Shown piece by piece: positions 42,879-50,380 of a stretch of DNA of 64,000 bases (position 1 is its first letter; each line of letters starts with the position of its first letter). The translations under genes were made by a program, and so were the position numbers. The DNA is from Amycolatopsis camponoti. GTDB lineage: Bacteria; Actinomycetota; Actinomycetes; Mycobacteriales; Pseudonocardiaceae. The notes under the pieces were generated by a model. It ran no database searches and had not been told where the DNA came from. It worked only from the letters and a program-made list of their open reading frames with translations. Location: positions 744,001 through 808,000 of the forward strand of contig NZ_CABVGP010000003.1 in assembly GCF_902497555.1 (NCBI RefSeq), read 5' to 3'.

Positions 42879-43613
42879 ATGGAGTGGTCGATCCAGGACA
42901 TCGTCCGCTCGGCCGGGACGACGAGCCGGACGCTGCGCCACTACGGCGCGGTCGGCCTGCTCGAGCCCAGCCGCGTCGGCAGCAACGGCTACCGCTACTA
43001 CGACGAGCAGGCGCTCGTCCGGCTGCAGCGGATCCTGCTGCTGCGCGAACTCGGCCTCGGGCTGCCGGCGATCGCGGAGGTCCTGGACGGGCAACGCGAC
43101 CGCGTCGCGGCGCTCGAGACCCACCTGGAGCTGCTCGAACAGGAGCAGCGGCGGATCGGACGGCAGATCGATTCGGTCCGGACGACGCTACGGAAACTGA
43201 AGGGAGGTGAACGACTGATGGCAGAAGAAGTCTTCGACGGCTTCGACCACACCCGCTACGAAAAGGAGGTCACCGAGCGCTGGGGCGCATCGGCGTACCG
43301 GACGAGCGACGAGTGGTGGCGCTCACTGTCGGCCGAGGAGAAGAAGGCCCACCAGCTGGAGCAGCGGGACATCGCCGCCGCGTTCGGATCGGCCCACGCG
43401 GCCGGGCTCACGGCGGACTCCGACGAGGTCCAGGCGATCACGCGCCGGCTGCACGCGTGGCTGAAGCCGGCTGTGTCGTCGGTGTCCGCGGGGTACTTCG
43501 CGGGCCTGGGCCGGCTGTACGTCGACGATCCGCGTTACGGGTTCGAGGGTGCGGGCGCGGAATTCGTCCGCGACGCGATGAAGATCTACGCGGAACGGAA
43601 CCTGAGCGACTAG
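42879..43613 (+). CDS. MerR-family regulator, TipA-like with TipAS domain
   Basis: A 244-residue regulator. Residues 1-70 are the MerR winged helix (MEWSIQDIVRSAGTTSRTLR, HYGAVGLLEPSRVGSNGYRYYDEQALVRLQRI), a coiled coil follows (about 80-120), and about 125-240 resemble the TipAS antibiotic-recognition domain (FDHTRYEKEVTERWGASAYRTSDEWWRSLSAEEK). TipA-type proteins bind thiopeptides covalently or various drugs and activate their own promoter. Start has no ribosome site; promoter geometry fits leaderless autoactivation. Divergent neighbour: DoxX. Confidence 0.85.
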   Translation: MEWSIQDIVRSAGTTSRTLRHYGAVGLLEPSRVGSNGYRYYDEQALVRLQRILLLRELGLGLPAIAEVLDGQRDRVAALETHLELLEQEQRRIGRQIDSVRTTLRKLKGGERLMAEEVFDGFDHTRYEKEVTERWGASAYRTSDEWWRSLSAEEKKAHQLEQRDIAAAFGSAHAAGLTADSDEVQAITRRLHAWLKPAVSSVSAGYFAGLGRLYVDDPRYGFEGAGAEFVRDAMKIYAERNLSD

Positions 43614-43672
43614 CGCGACGTCGTAGTGCGCGCTGGGGGTAGGGACGAGCAGGGCTGCAGACCTGTTCGTCT

Positions 43673-44167
43673 CTATGTAGCGGCTTCGGACTTCCGGACG
43701 ACGATGGCCGGCATGTCGAGGTCTTCGCGCATGCGATTACGCAGTCGTTCCAGAATGACCCCGTACTCGACGAGCACCGGGTTGTAGTGTCGGCTCTTTC
43801 GCGGCTCCTCGGCGCCAGCGAGGTCTCGCAGCGCGCGGAGCTGCCTGAATGCCAGCTTCGCGACCTTGACCACCTCGTCTGGCGCAAGCAACTCGACCTG
43901 CTCCCGCACGGCGTAGATCTTGCCGACACGGAACGCTTCGCGGGAGGCCACCAATCGGGATTCCGCCGCCTCATCGGTCTCTGAAACCTCACGGATGCCC
44001 TCACTGGCAGCGTGGAGCGCCGCCAGATAATCGCCGTAAATGACGCGGCGAAGCTCAACTCGCTTGGCATGCTGCTCTCGCCGCCATCGCCGCCGCTCGG
44101 TCCACCAGGTGATGAACGCGCCGAGGAACGTGCCCAGCAGTCCGACTATCGGAGTGATCCAGCTCAC
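43673..44167 (-). CDS. Membrane-anchored hypothetical protein (164 aa)
   Basis: One N-terminal membrane helix (ITPIVGLLGTFLGAFITWWT, about 4-23), then a basic stretch (ERRRWRREQHAKRVELRR) and a helical cytosolic domain of about 125 residues. I do not recognise the family. GC content is lower than its neighbours, and the gene is alone on its strand between the MerR gene and the AAA ATPase. The pattern recalls small actinobacterial anchor proteins of unknown role. Confidence 0.65.
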   Translation of the reverse strand: MSWITPIVGLLGTFLGAFITWWTERRRWRREQHAKRVELRRVIYGDYLAALHAASEGIREVSETDEAAESRLVASREAFRVGKIYAVREQVELLAPDEVVKVAKLAFRQLRALRDLAGAEEPRKSRHYNPVLVEYGVILERLRNRMREDLDMPAIVVRKSEAAT

Positions 44168-44282
44168 GCTGGAACTGTAGACGGGCGGGCCAGTACGGCC
44201 ATCCGGTCGAACCTCGGCGACACGCCTAGGCGTCTATGGCGGAATATCGGGCTCGCGCTAGATACGTCGATAACTTGGCAGA

Positions 44283-45473
44283 GTGGACCCCATCCGCAAC
44301 CCCTTCGCGCCGGGCGCCGGGCAGCGGCCGCCTGAGCTGGCCGGGCGCGAGCGTGAGCTCAAGGCGTTCGAAGTGGTGCTGGAGCGGGTTGCGCGGGGGA
44401 GACCCGAACGCAGTCTCGTGCTCACCGGGCTGCGTGGGGTCGGGAAGACCGTGCTCCTCGGGGAGCTGCGGGCGATGGCCGTGCGGCACAAGTGGGGTGC
44501 CGGGAAGATCGAAGCGCGGCCGGACGCCGAGCTGCGGCGGCCGCTGTCCGCCGCGCTGCACCGGGCCATCCGGGACCTCGCCGTGCGGCACCGGGCGCCG
44601 GACCGGGTCGAGGAGGTGCTCGGCGTGCTCAAGGCGTTCGCGCTGCGGGCCAACAAAGCCGACGCGAAGCTGCGAGACCGCTGGCAGCCGGGCATCGACG
44701 TGCCCGCCGCGCAGGGCCGCGCGGACTCCGGGGACATCGAGATCGACCTCGTCGAGCTGTTCACCGACGTCGCCGAGCTGGCCGCGGACGTCGGGACCGG
44801 CGTCGCGGTGTTCATCGACGAGATCCAGGACCTGCAGCCCGACGACGTCTCCGCGTTGTGCGCGGCCTGCCACGAGCTCTCGCAGTCCGGCGCGCCGCTC
44901 GTCGTCGTCGGTGCCGGGCTGCCGCACGTGCCCGCCGTGCTCTCGGCGTCCAAGTCCTACTCCGAACGTCTTTTCCGCTACGCGCGCATCGACCGGCTCG
45001 ACCGCGAAGACGCCGACTTCGCGGTGATGGCGCCGATCGAACGCGAGGACGCCGGCATCGAGCCGGAAGCGCTCGACGCCCTCTTCGACGCCTCGGGCGG
45101 CTACCCGTACTTCATCCAGGCCTACGGCAAGGCGGCCTGGGACGCGGCGCCGTCCGACCCGATCACGGTCAAGGACGTCCAGGTCGCGGCGCCCGAGGCG
45201 GAGTCCGAGCTGGCCGTCGGCTTCTTCGGTTCGCGCTACGAACGCGCGACGCCCGCCGAGCGGGAGTACCTGCAGGCGATGGCCGAGCTGACCCAGGGAC
45301 GCGACGAGCCCGCCGGCACCGCCGACGTCGCCGTGTTCCTCGGACGGAAGCCGTCCTCGCTGTCGCCGGCCCGCGACAGCCTGATGAAGAAGGGCCTCGT
45401 CTACTCCGCCGAGCGGGGTCAGATCGCCTTCACCGTGCCGCACTTCGGCCACTACCTGCTCGGCCGCGACTGA
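44283..45473 (+). CDS. AAA-type ATPase (Orc1/STAND-like)
   Basis: A 396-residue ATPase. Walker A GLRGVGKT at about 49-56, Walker B FIDEIQDL at about 177-184, and sensor-1-like LVVVGAGLPH. Its overall layout (ATPase with a winged helix-like C-terminus, KKGLVYSAERGQIAFTVP) resembles archaeal Orc1/Cdc6-type or MNS-type AAA ATPases used as switches. No associated effector is evident. GTG start at 44283 lies close to a possible -10 (TAACTT), possibly leaderless. Confidence 0.75.
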   Translation: MDPIRNPFAPGAGQRPPELAGRERELKAFEVVLERVARGRPERSLVLTGLRGVGKTVLLGELRAMAVRHKWGAGKIEARPDAELRRPLSAALHRAIRDLAVRHRAPDRVEEVLGVLKAFALRANKADAKLRDRWQPGIDVPAAQGRADSGDIEIDLVELFTDVAELAADVGTGVAVFIDEIQDLQPDDVSALCAACHELSQSGAPLVVVGAGLPHVPAVLSASKSYSERLFRYARIDRLDREDADFAVMAPIEREDAGIEPEALDALFDASGGYPYFIQAYGKAAWDAAPSDPITVKDVQVAAPEAESELAVGFFGSRYERATPAEREYLQAMAELTQGRDEPAGTADVAVFLGRKPSSLSPARDSLMKKGLVYSAERGQIAFTVPHFGHYLLGRD

Positions 45474-45659
45474 CCTGGGCTTTTCCGGCTGTCTCGCGCT
45501 CTATGAGCGTCCCTAAGTGAGTATGTGAAAATCACTATATTTTCCTAGAGAGTTCTAGCGGGTTGCCTCACGGTGACCGCGGCCACCCCCGATCCCTCCG
45601 GTCGATACCCAGATTTGCCGATGATTCATCGGCTAGTGTGCCAAGTCACCGGACATTCG

Positions 45660-45689
45660 TTGGAATCCTTGTGAAAAAAGGTGCATACT
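45660..45689 (+). promoter_or_regulatory. Candidate promoter of the small basic protein gene
   Basis: TTGGAA (45660-45665) and CATACT (45684-45689) with 18-nt spacing, in an AT-rich stretch of a GC-rich genome. The 45474-45659 interval before it also holds a CTAG palindrome at 45545-45558 and no gene. Confidence 0.4.
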
Positions 45690-45734
45690 AGAGGCACAAG
45701 CCACCAAGACCCTCCGAAGGGGATGCAGAAACCG

Positions 45735-45884
45735 ATGAACAACATCGCCGCCAAGCTCCGTGCTCGTCGCGCCGAGGCTCGCACTCGCCGGTCGCTGAAC
45801 CGCGCGATCGACACCGCCGCGACCGCGACGGTCCGTCAGGAGCTCATCGCGATCGCGCAGGCTCGCTCGGGCTACATGCGCTGA
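45735..45884 (+). CDS. Small basic protein (49 aa)
   Basis: A 49-residue ORF with GGGG upstream of the ATG at 45735 (alternative start 45723). The product, opening MNNIAAKLRARRAEARTRRS, is helical, Arg/Ala-rich, with no Cys or membrane segment and a pI likely above 11. It is flanked by its own promoter and a good terminator at 45984, so it is transcribed alone. No recognised family; nucleic-acid or ribosome binding is a reasonable guess from the charge. Confidence 0.55.
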   Translation: MNNIAAKLRARRAEARTRRSLNRAIDTAATATVRQELIAIAQARSGYMR

Positions 45885-45983
45885 ACCCCCTCTTCACCCC
45901 TCGGCGGTCACCCATTCGAGTGACCTATGCCACAAAGGGCTGAAGATGTAACGCCGCCCCAAGGGGCGTCGATACCCCCTACG

Positions 45984-46028
45984 ACCCCGTGATGCTGGCG
46001 GACCCCCGACCTGGCAGCATCGCGGGGT
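45984..46028 (+). terminator. Rho-independent terminator after the small basic gene
   Basis: 14-nt stem with one mismatch (ACCCCGTGATGCTG and CAGCATCGCGGGGT, 17-nt loop) followed by TTTCCC. A shorter dyad GCCCC-AA-GGGGC lies upstream near 45955-45968. Confidence 0.65.
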
Positions 46029-46116
46029 TTCCCATGTCCGGGGTCCGGAAATCACTTGCCGCCGCCGGCTCCCGCAGTATTCTTTGACTTCGTCAACAAG
46101 TTGGTTGAGGTGGTCA

Positions 46117-47046
46117 ATGAACAACGCGCAGGCGGCCGACCGCGTGGCCGCGGTCCGTGCTTTCAACCGGCTCTACACCGGGGTCATCGGCGTGCTCGAC
46201 GAAGGACCCGCGGACGCCGAGTACTCGCTGCCGGAAGCCCGCGTGCTCTTCGAGCTCGCCCACCAGGACCCGCTGCCGGTGACCGACCTGCGCAAGCGCC
46301 TCGACCTCGACGCCGGCTACGCCAGCAGGCTCCTCGCCCGCCTCGAGTCGCGCGGGCTGATCTCGCGCGAACGGTCCGACGAGGACGCCCGCCGCCAGCT
46401 CGTGCGCCCGACGGCGGCCGGCCGAGACGCGTTCGCCGTCCTCAACCGCCGGTCCACCGAGCAGATCGGCGGACTGCTGCGCCGCTTCGCCGACGAAGAC
46501 CAGCAGCGCCTCCTGGCCGCGATGCGCACGATCGGCGACCTCGTCGGCGAGCGGCGTCGCGACCCGGTGCTCGTGCTGCGTCCACCACGACCGGGTGACC
46601 TGGGCTGGGTGATCGAGCGGCATGGCGCGCTCTACGGCCGCGAGTACGGCTTCGACGACCGGTTCGAGGGTCTCGTCGCGCGCATCGTCGCCGACTTCGT
46701 CGAGCGGCGCGACGACCCGCGGCAGGCGTTCTGGATCGCCGAGCTCGACGGCGAGCGCGTCGGCGGCATCGCGTGCACCCGCGGGCCGGACGCGGACACC
46801 GCGAAGCTGCGGCTGTTGCTGCTCGAGCCGTCGGCGCGCGGCCACGGCGTCGGCAAGCGGCTGGTCACCGAGTGCGTCGAGTTCGCGCGGGCGCACGGCT
46901 ACCGGGGGATGGAGCTGTCGACGGTGTCGATCCTGACCGCCGCGCGGGCGATCTACCGCGCGGCCGGGTTCGAGCTGGTCCACGAAGAGGATTTCGACGA
47001 CTGGGGCCCGAAGCTGACCGACGAGACCTGGCGCCTCGAGTTCTAG
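46117..47046 (+). CDS. MarR-GNAT fusion: regulator with acetyltransferase domain
   Basis: A 309-residue two-domain protein. Residues about 1-150 are a MarR-type winged helix (YSLPEARVLFELAHQDPLPV, DLDAGYASRLLARLESRGLIS), and about 155-309 are a GNAT acetyltransferase with loop EPSARGHGVGKRLVTECVEF. Such fusions, common in actinobacteria and proteobacteria, acetylate unknown targets while binding DNA. Repeats near the start, TTGAC-TTC-GTCAA at 46084-46096 and CAAC-AAGTTG-GTTG, may be its own operator. Its TAG stop forms the palindrome CTAG, which also serves as the stop of the convergent gene. Confidence 0.87.
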   Translation: MNNAQAADRVAAVRAFNRLYTGVIGVLDEGPADAEYSLPEARVLFELAHQDPLPVTDLRKRLDLDAGYASRLLARLESRGLISRERSDEDARRQLVRPTAAGRDAFAVLNRRSTEQIGGLLRRFADEDQQRLLAAMRTIGDLVGERRRDPVLVLRPPRPGDLGWVIERHGALYGREYGFDDRFEGLVARIVADFVERRDDPRQAFWIAELDGERVGGIACTRGPDADTAKLRLLLLEPSARGHGVGKRLVTECVEFARAHGYRGMELSTVSILTAARAIYRAAGFELVHEEDFDDWGPKLTDETWRLEF

Positions 47047-47615
47047 CGCGGCACGCGGCCGAGCAGGTGGAACTCCGGGTTCGGGCGCAACGCGGTCAGG
47101 TGCGCGAGCCGGTTCGACATCGCGAACAACGCCGTGATCGCGCCGACGTCCCAGATCTCGTCGTCGGTGAGACCGGCGGCGCGCGCGGCTTCGAGGTCGC
47201 CTTCGCCGAACGACGCGGAGTCCCGCGCGAGGACGAGCGCGAGGTCGACGATCGCGCGGCCGCGCTCGTCCAGCTCGACCTGCCACGGGTTGCTCGACAC
47301 GCGGTCGGCCAGCTCGGGGTCCTTGGCGCGGATGCGCAGGATGGCCCCGTGCGCGACGACGCAGTAGGTGCAGTGGTTCGCGCCGGACGTCGCGACGACG
47401 ACGAGCTCTCGCTCGGCCTTGCTCAAGCCGTCGGAGCGTTCCATGAGGGCGTCGTGGTAGTCGAGGAAGGCGCGCAGCTCGGCCGGGCGGTGACCGAGGG
47501 CGCGGAAGATGTTCGGGACGAACCCGGACTTTTCCGCGATCGCGCCGACGCGCTCGCGAAGGTCGTCGGGCAGGTCTTCGAGTTCCACCACCGGAAACCG
47601 GCTCACGTCGCTCAT
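47043..47615 (-). CDS. Peroxidase-related / AhpD-like carboxymuconolactone decarboxylase-family protein
   Basis: A 190-residue alkylhydroperoxidase-D-type protein. The redox pair is in NHCTYCVVAHGAIL (CxxC followed by His), typical of the peroxidase-related branch. AhpD-like proteins reduce peroxides with thiol partners; physiological partner unknown. ATG at 47615 (MSDVSRF) is used; a GTG 9 nt earlier is the longer alternative. Shares a CTAG stop with the convergent MarR-GNAT gene. Confidence 0.85.
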   Translation of the reverse strand: MSDVSRFPVVELEDLPDDLRERVGAIAEKSGFVPNIFRALGHRPAELRAFLDYHDALMERSDGLSKAERELVVVATSGANHCTYCVVAHGAILRIRAKDPELADRVSSNPWQVELDERGRAIVDLALVLARDSASFGEGDLEAARAAGLTDDEIWDVGAITALFAMSNRLAHLTALRPNPEFHLLGRVPR

Positions 47616-47635
47616 ACCCCGCACGCTAGTCGTGG

Positions 47636-48262
47636 TTGGCTGTGCTCGTGACGGACTACGTCGACGGGTACTGCGAACGCGTCGGGCCCGGGCTTTGGGG
47701 TGAGCCGCTCAACAGTCTCAGCAACCTCGCCTTTCTGCTCGCCGCCGTGCTGGTCTGGCGGCTGGCCGGCGGGAACCGGACCGGGCGGCTGCTCGCCGTC
47801 CTGATCGGACTGGTCTTCGCCGCCAGCACGGTGTTCCACCTGGTCGCGACGCGCTGGGCCGCGGCCGGGGACTCGCTGTTCATCCTCGTGTTCGTGCTGG
47901 TCTACGCCGTGCTGTTCGCGCGGGTGTTCTTCGGCGTGCGCGCGAAACTCGCGTGGCTCGCCGCGCCCGCGTTCCTCGCCTTGACCGCTGTGACGGCGTT
48001 GCTCGGCGGTGGGCTCTACCTGTCCGCGCTGGTCGGGCTGTTCGCGTTCGCCGCGCTGCTGGCTTTCCGCCGTGACGCGTACTGGACGCACTTCGCCGTG
48101 GCCGGTGCGGTTTTCGCGCTGTCGCTGAGCTTGCGCACGCTCGACCGGGACGTCTGCGACTACGTCCCGGCCGGCACGCACTTCCTCTGGCACCTGCTCA
48201 ACGGCGTGGTGCTCTACCTCGTCTCGCGGACGATGGTCCGCAAGCTGTCCATTGTGGACTAG
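47636..48262 (+). CDS. Ceramidase-like / CREST-type integral membrane protein
   Basis: A 208-residue membrane protein with about seven hydrophobic segments. YCERVGPGLWGEPLNSLSN at the N-terminus and GTHFLWHLLNG near the C-terminus, plus TVFHLVATRW in the middle, match the alkaline-ceramidase/CREST pattern of scattered Ser, His and Asp residues forming an intramembrane metal hydrolase site. Bacterial members are uncharacterised; sphingolipid hydrolysis should not be assumed. Start is uncertain: TTG at 47636 or GTG at 47642; neither has a good ribosome site. Confidence 0.65.
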   Translation: MAVLVTDYVDGYCERVGPGLWGEPLNSLSNLAFLLAAVLVWRLAGGNRTGRLLAVLIGLVFAASTVFHLVATRWAAAGDSLFILVFVLVYAVLFARVFFGVRAKLAWLAAPAFLALTAVTALLGGGLYLSALVGLFAFAALLAFRRDAYWTHFAVAGAVFALSLSLRTLDRDVCDYVPAGTHFLWHLLNGVVLYLVSRTMVRKLSIVD

Positions 48263-49914
48263 TGGACCCCGATGGGGCGCAGGTCCTTGTCGTTCTCGTC
48301 GGCGTGGTAGTCCTCGGCGTTGGTTTCGTCGGTGCCGTTGAACACCTTCATCCGCCGCGCGATCACCGTGACGATCGCGGCGACCACCAAGTTGGCGATC
48401 AACGCCACGAAGCCGACGTAGATCTGGACCGCCGAACCCGCGAACGGGTGCCAGCCGAAGATCGACAGGTTGCCGAGCGACAGCGCCGACCCGCCGAAGT
48501 GGAGCTTGCCGTTGGCCGGGTTGGGGATGCCGTACAGCATGATCAGGCCCCAGCCGATGCCGACGACCCAGCCCGCGATCAGGCCCCAGCGGTGGAACCA
48601 GCGCGTGTACAGCGCGAGCGCCACGGCCGGCAGCGTCTGGAGGATCAGCACGCCGCCGATGAGCTGGAGGTCGATCGAGAACTGCGGGTCGATCAGGATG
48701 ATCACGGCCACCGCGCCGAGCTTCACGACCAGCGAAGCGAGCTTGGCCTGCTTCGCCTCTTCGGCCGGTGTCGCGTTCTTGCGGATGTACTCCTTGTAGA
48801 TGTTGCGGGTCCACAGGTTGGCCGCGGCGATCGACATGATCGCGGCCGGCACCAGCGCACCGATGCCGATCGCGGCGAACGCGATGCCGGCGAACCACGA
48901 CGAGAACTGGCTGTCGAACAGCACCGGGACGATCGTGTTGCCGTCCGCCTTGCCGGTGGCCGCGTTCGTCAGCGGCTTGACGCCCGCCGTGATCGCGACG
49001 TACCCGAGCAGCGCCAGCAGGCCCAGCACCAGCGAGTACGCCGGCAGCGCGACCATGTTCTTCTTGATGACACTGCGGCCGCGCGAGGCCAGCACGCTGG
49101 TCAGCGAGTGCGGGTACAGGAACAGCGCGAGCGCCGATCCCAGCGCCAGCGTCGCGTACTGCAGCTGGTTGTTGGCGTTCAGCAGGATCGAGCCGGCCGG
49201 CTTGCCGGTGGCCGGGTTCGGCGTGCCGAGCTTCTTCGCCGCCGCGTCGAAGATGTGCGACCAGCCGCCCAGCTTCGAGGGCAGGTAGATGATCGCCACG
49301 AGGATGACGATGTAGATCAGGATGTCCTTGACGAACGCGATCAGCGCGGGCGCCCGCAGGCCGGACTGGTAGGTGTAGACCGCCAGGATGATGAAGGCGA
49401 TCAGCAGCGGCAGGTGCCCGACGATGCCGGAGCCGTTGATGCCCATCGTCCGCAGCACGGCTTCGAGGCCGACCAGCTGCAACGCGATGTACGGCATGGT
49501 CGCGACGATGCCGGTGATGGCGATCAGCAGCGCGAGGATCGGCGAGCCGAAGCGGCCGCGCACGAAGTCGGCCGGGGTGACGTAGCCACGCACCCGCGAC
49601 ACCGACCACATCCGCAGCGCCGGGAGCAGCACGATCGGGTAGACGACGATCGTGTACGGCAGCGCGTAGAGGCCGAGGGCGCCGGCGCTGAACACCAGCG
49701 CGGGCACCGCGACGAAGGTGTACGCCGTGTAGAGGTCACCGCCGAGCAGGAACCAGGTGATCCACGAGCCGAACTTGCGACCACCGAGACCCCATTCGTC
49801 CAGGTGGTCCAGCCCGCCGCCGCGCTGCCAGCGCGCCGCCATGAACCCGAGCACGGTGACCAGCAGGAACAGGATCGTGAAGATGATCAGTTCGGGCCAC
49901 TGCAGGTTGCTCAT
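48259..49914 (-). CDS. Solute:sodium symporter (SSS), monocarboxylate-transport-like
   Basis: A 551-residue symporter with about 13 membrane helices. LDEWGLGGRKFGSWITWFLL and DLYTAYTFVAVPALVFSAG are typical of SSS proteins, and GYVTPADFVRGRFGS and ALVPAAIMSIAAANLWTRN match the branch including monocarboxylate permeases. It would import an organic acid with sodium. Preceded by its small partner, with ATGA overlap of the two genes. The 3' end overlaps the convergent ceramidase-like gene by 4 nt. Confidence 0.88.
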   Translation of the reverse strand: MSNLQWPELIIFTILFLLVTVLGFMAARWQRGGGLDHLDEWGLGGRKFGSWITWFLLGGDLYTAYTFVAVPALVFSAGALGLYALPYTIVVYPIVLLPALRMWSVSRVRGYVTPADFVRGRFGSPILALLIAITGIVATMPYIALQLVGLEAVLRTMGINGSGIVGHLPLLIAFIILAVYTYQSGLRAPALIAFVKDILIYIVILVAIIYLPSKLGGWSHIFDAAAKKLGTPNPATGKPAGSILLNANNQLQYATLALGSALALFLYPHSLTSVLASRGRSVIKKNMVALPAYSLVLGLLALLGYVAITAGVKPLTNAATGKADGNTIVPVLFDSQFSSWFAGIAFAAIGIGALVPAAIMSIAAANLWTRNIYKEYIRKNATPAEEAKQAKLASLVVKLGAVAVIILIDPQFSIDLQLIGGVLILQTLPAVALALYTRWFHRWGLIAGWVVGIGWGLIMLYGIPNPANGKLHFGGSALSLGNLSIFGWHPFAGSAVQIYVGFVALIANLVVAAIVTVIARRMKVFNGTDETNAEDYHADENDKDLRPIGVH

Positions 49915-50192
49915 CGAGCGTCCCCCTCGTCCAGGTCGTCGACGCTCAGCTTGTCCGGGGCGTCACCGGCCGGCCGCTTGTCCCGCGTCATCAGGTAGAC
50001 GATCCAGGTGCTGAGGACGCCGACCGCGACGAAGAGGAACTGGAACCAGTAGAAGAACGGCATCCCGAACAGCCGCGGACCGTCCATGTTGAACAGTGGC
50101 GTGACCAGGACCAGCAGCGGGACGATCAGGAGCAGGTTCCACGGGCTGAACCGCAGCCCGCGCACCTTTCCGTCGTGCTTTTCAGTCGACAT
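49911..50192 (-). CDS. Small membrane partner of the symporter (DUF3311-like)
   Basis: A 93-residue protein with two membrane helices (LLLIVPLLVLVTPLFNM and GMPFFYWFQFLFVAVGVLS), joined by the FFYWFQF motif typical of DUF3311 proteins that precede SSS-family symporters. Its stop overlaps the symporter start by ATGA, so the two form a coupled pair. Probably needed for assembly or function of the symporter. GAGG is upstream of the ATG. Confidence 0.8.
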   Translation of the reverse strand: MSTEKHDGKVRGLRFSPWNLLLIVPLLVLVTPLFNMDGPRLFGMPFFYWFQFLFVAVGVLSTWIVYLMTRDKRPAGDAPDKLSVDDLDEGDAR

Positions 50193-50380
50193 CGACCTCA
50201 CCTAACACTCCCGTAACCGACCGCCTGACCTTAGAACCTGGGTGACAGGGAGTCACGTCTGTCCGATATCGATTTGATCGCCACGGTCCGCGTTGCCGAC
50301 CAACGTCGGTTGCCCCGCCCTCACCCGGCCTATATCAATAGCCGGACTCCGCACGCGAAAACCCGATAAGGGGCAACCGT

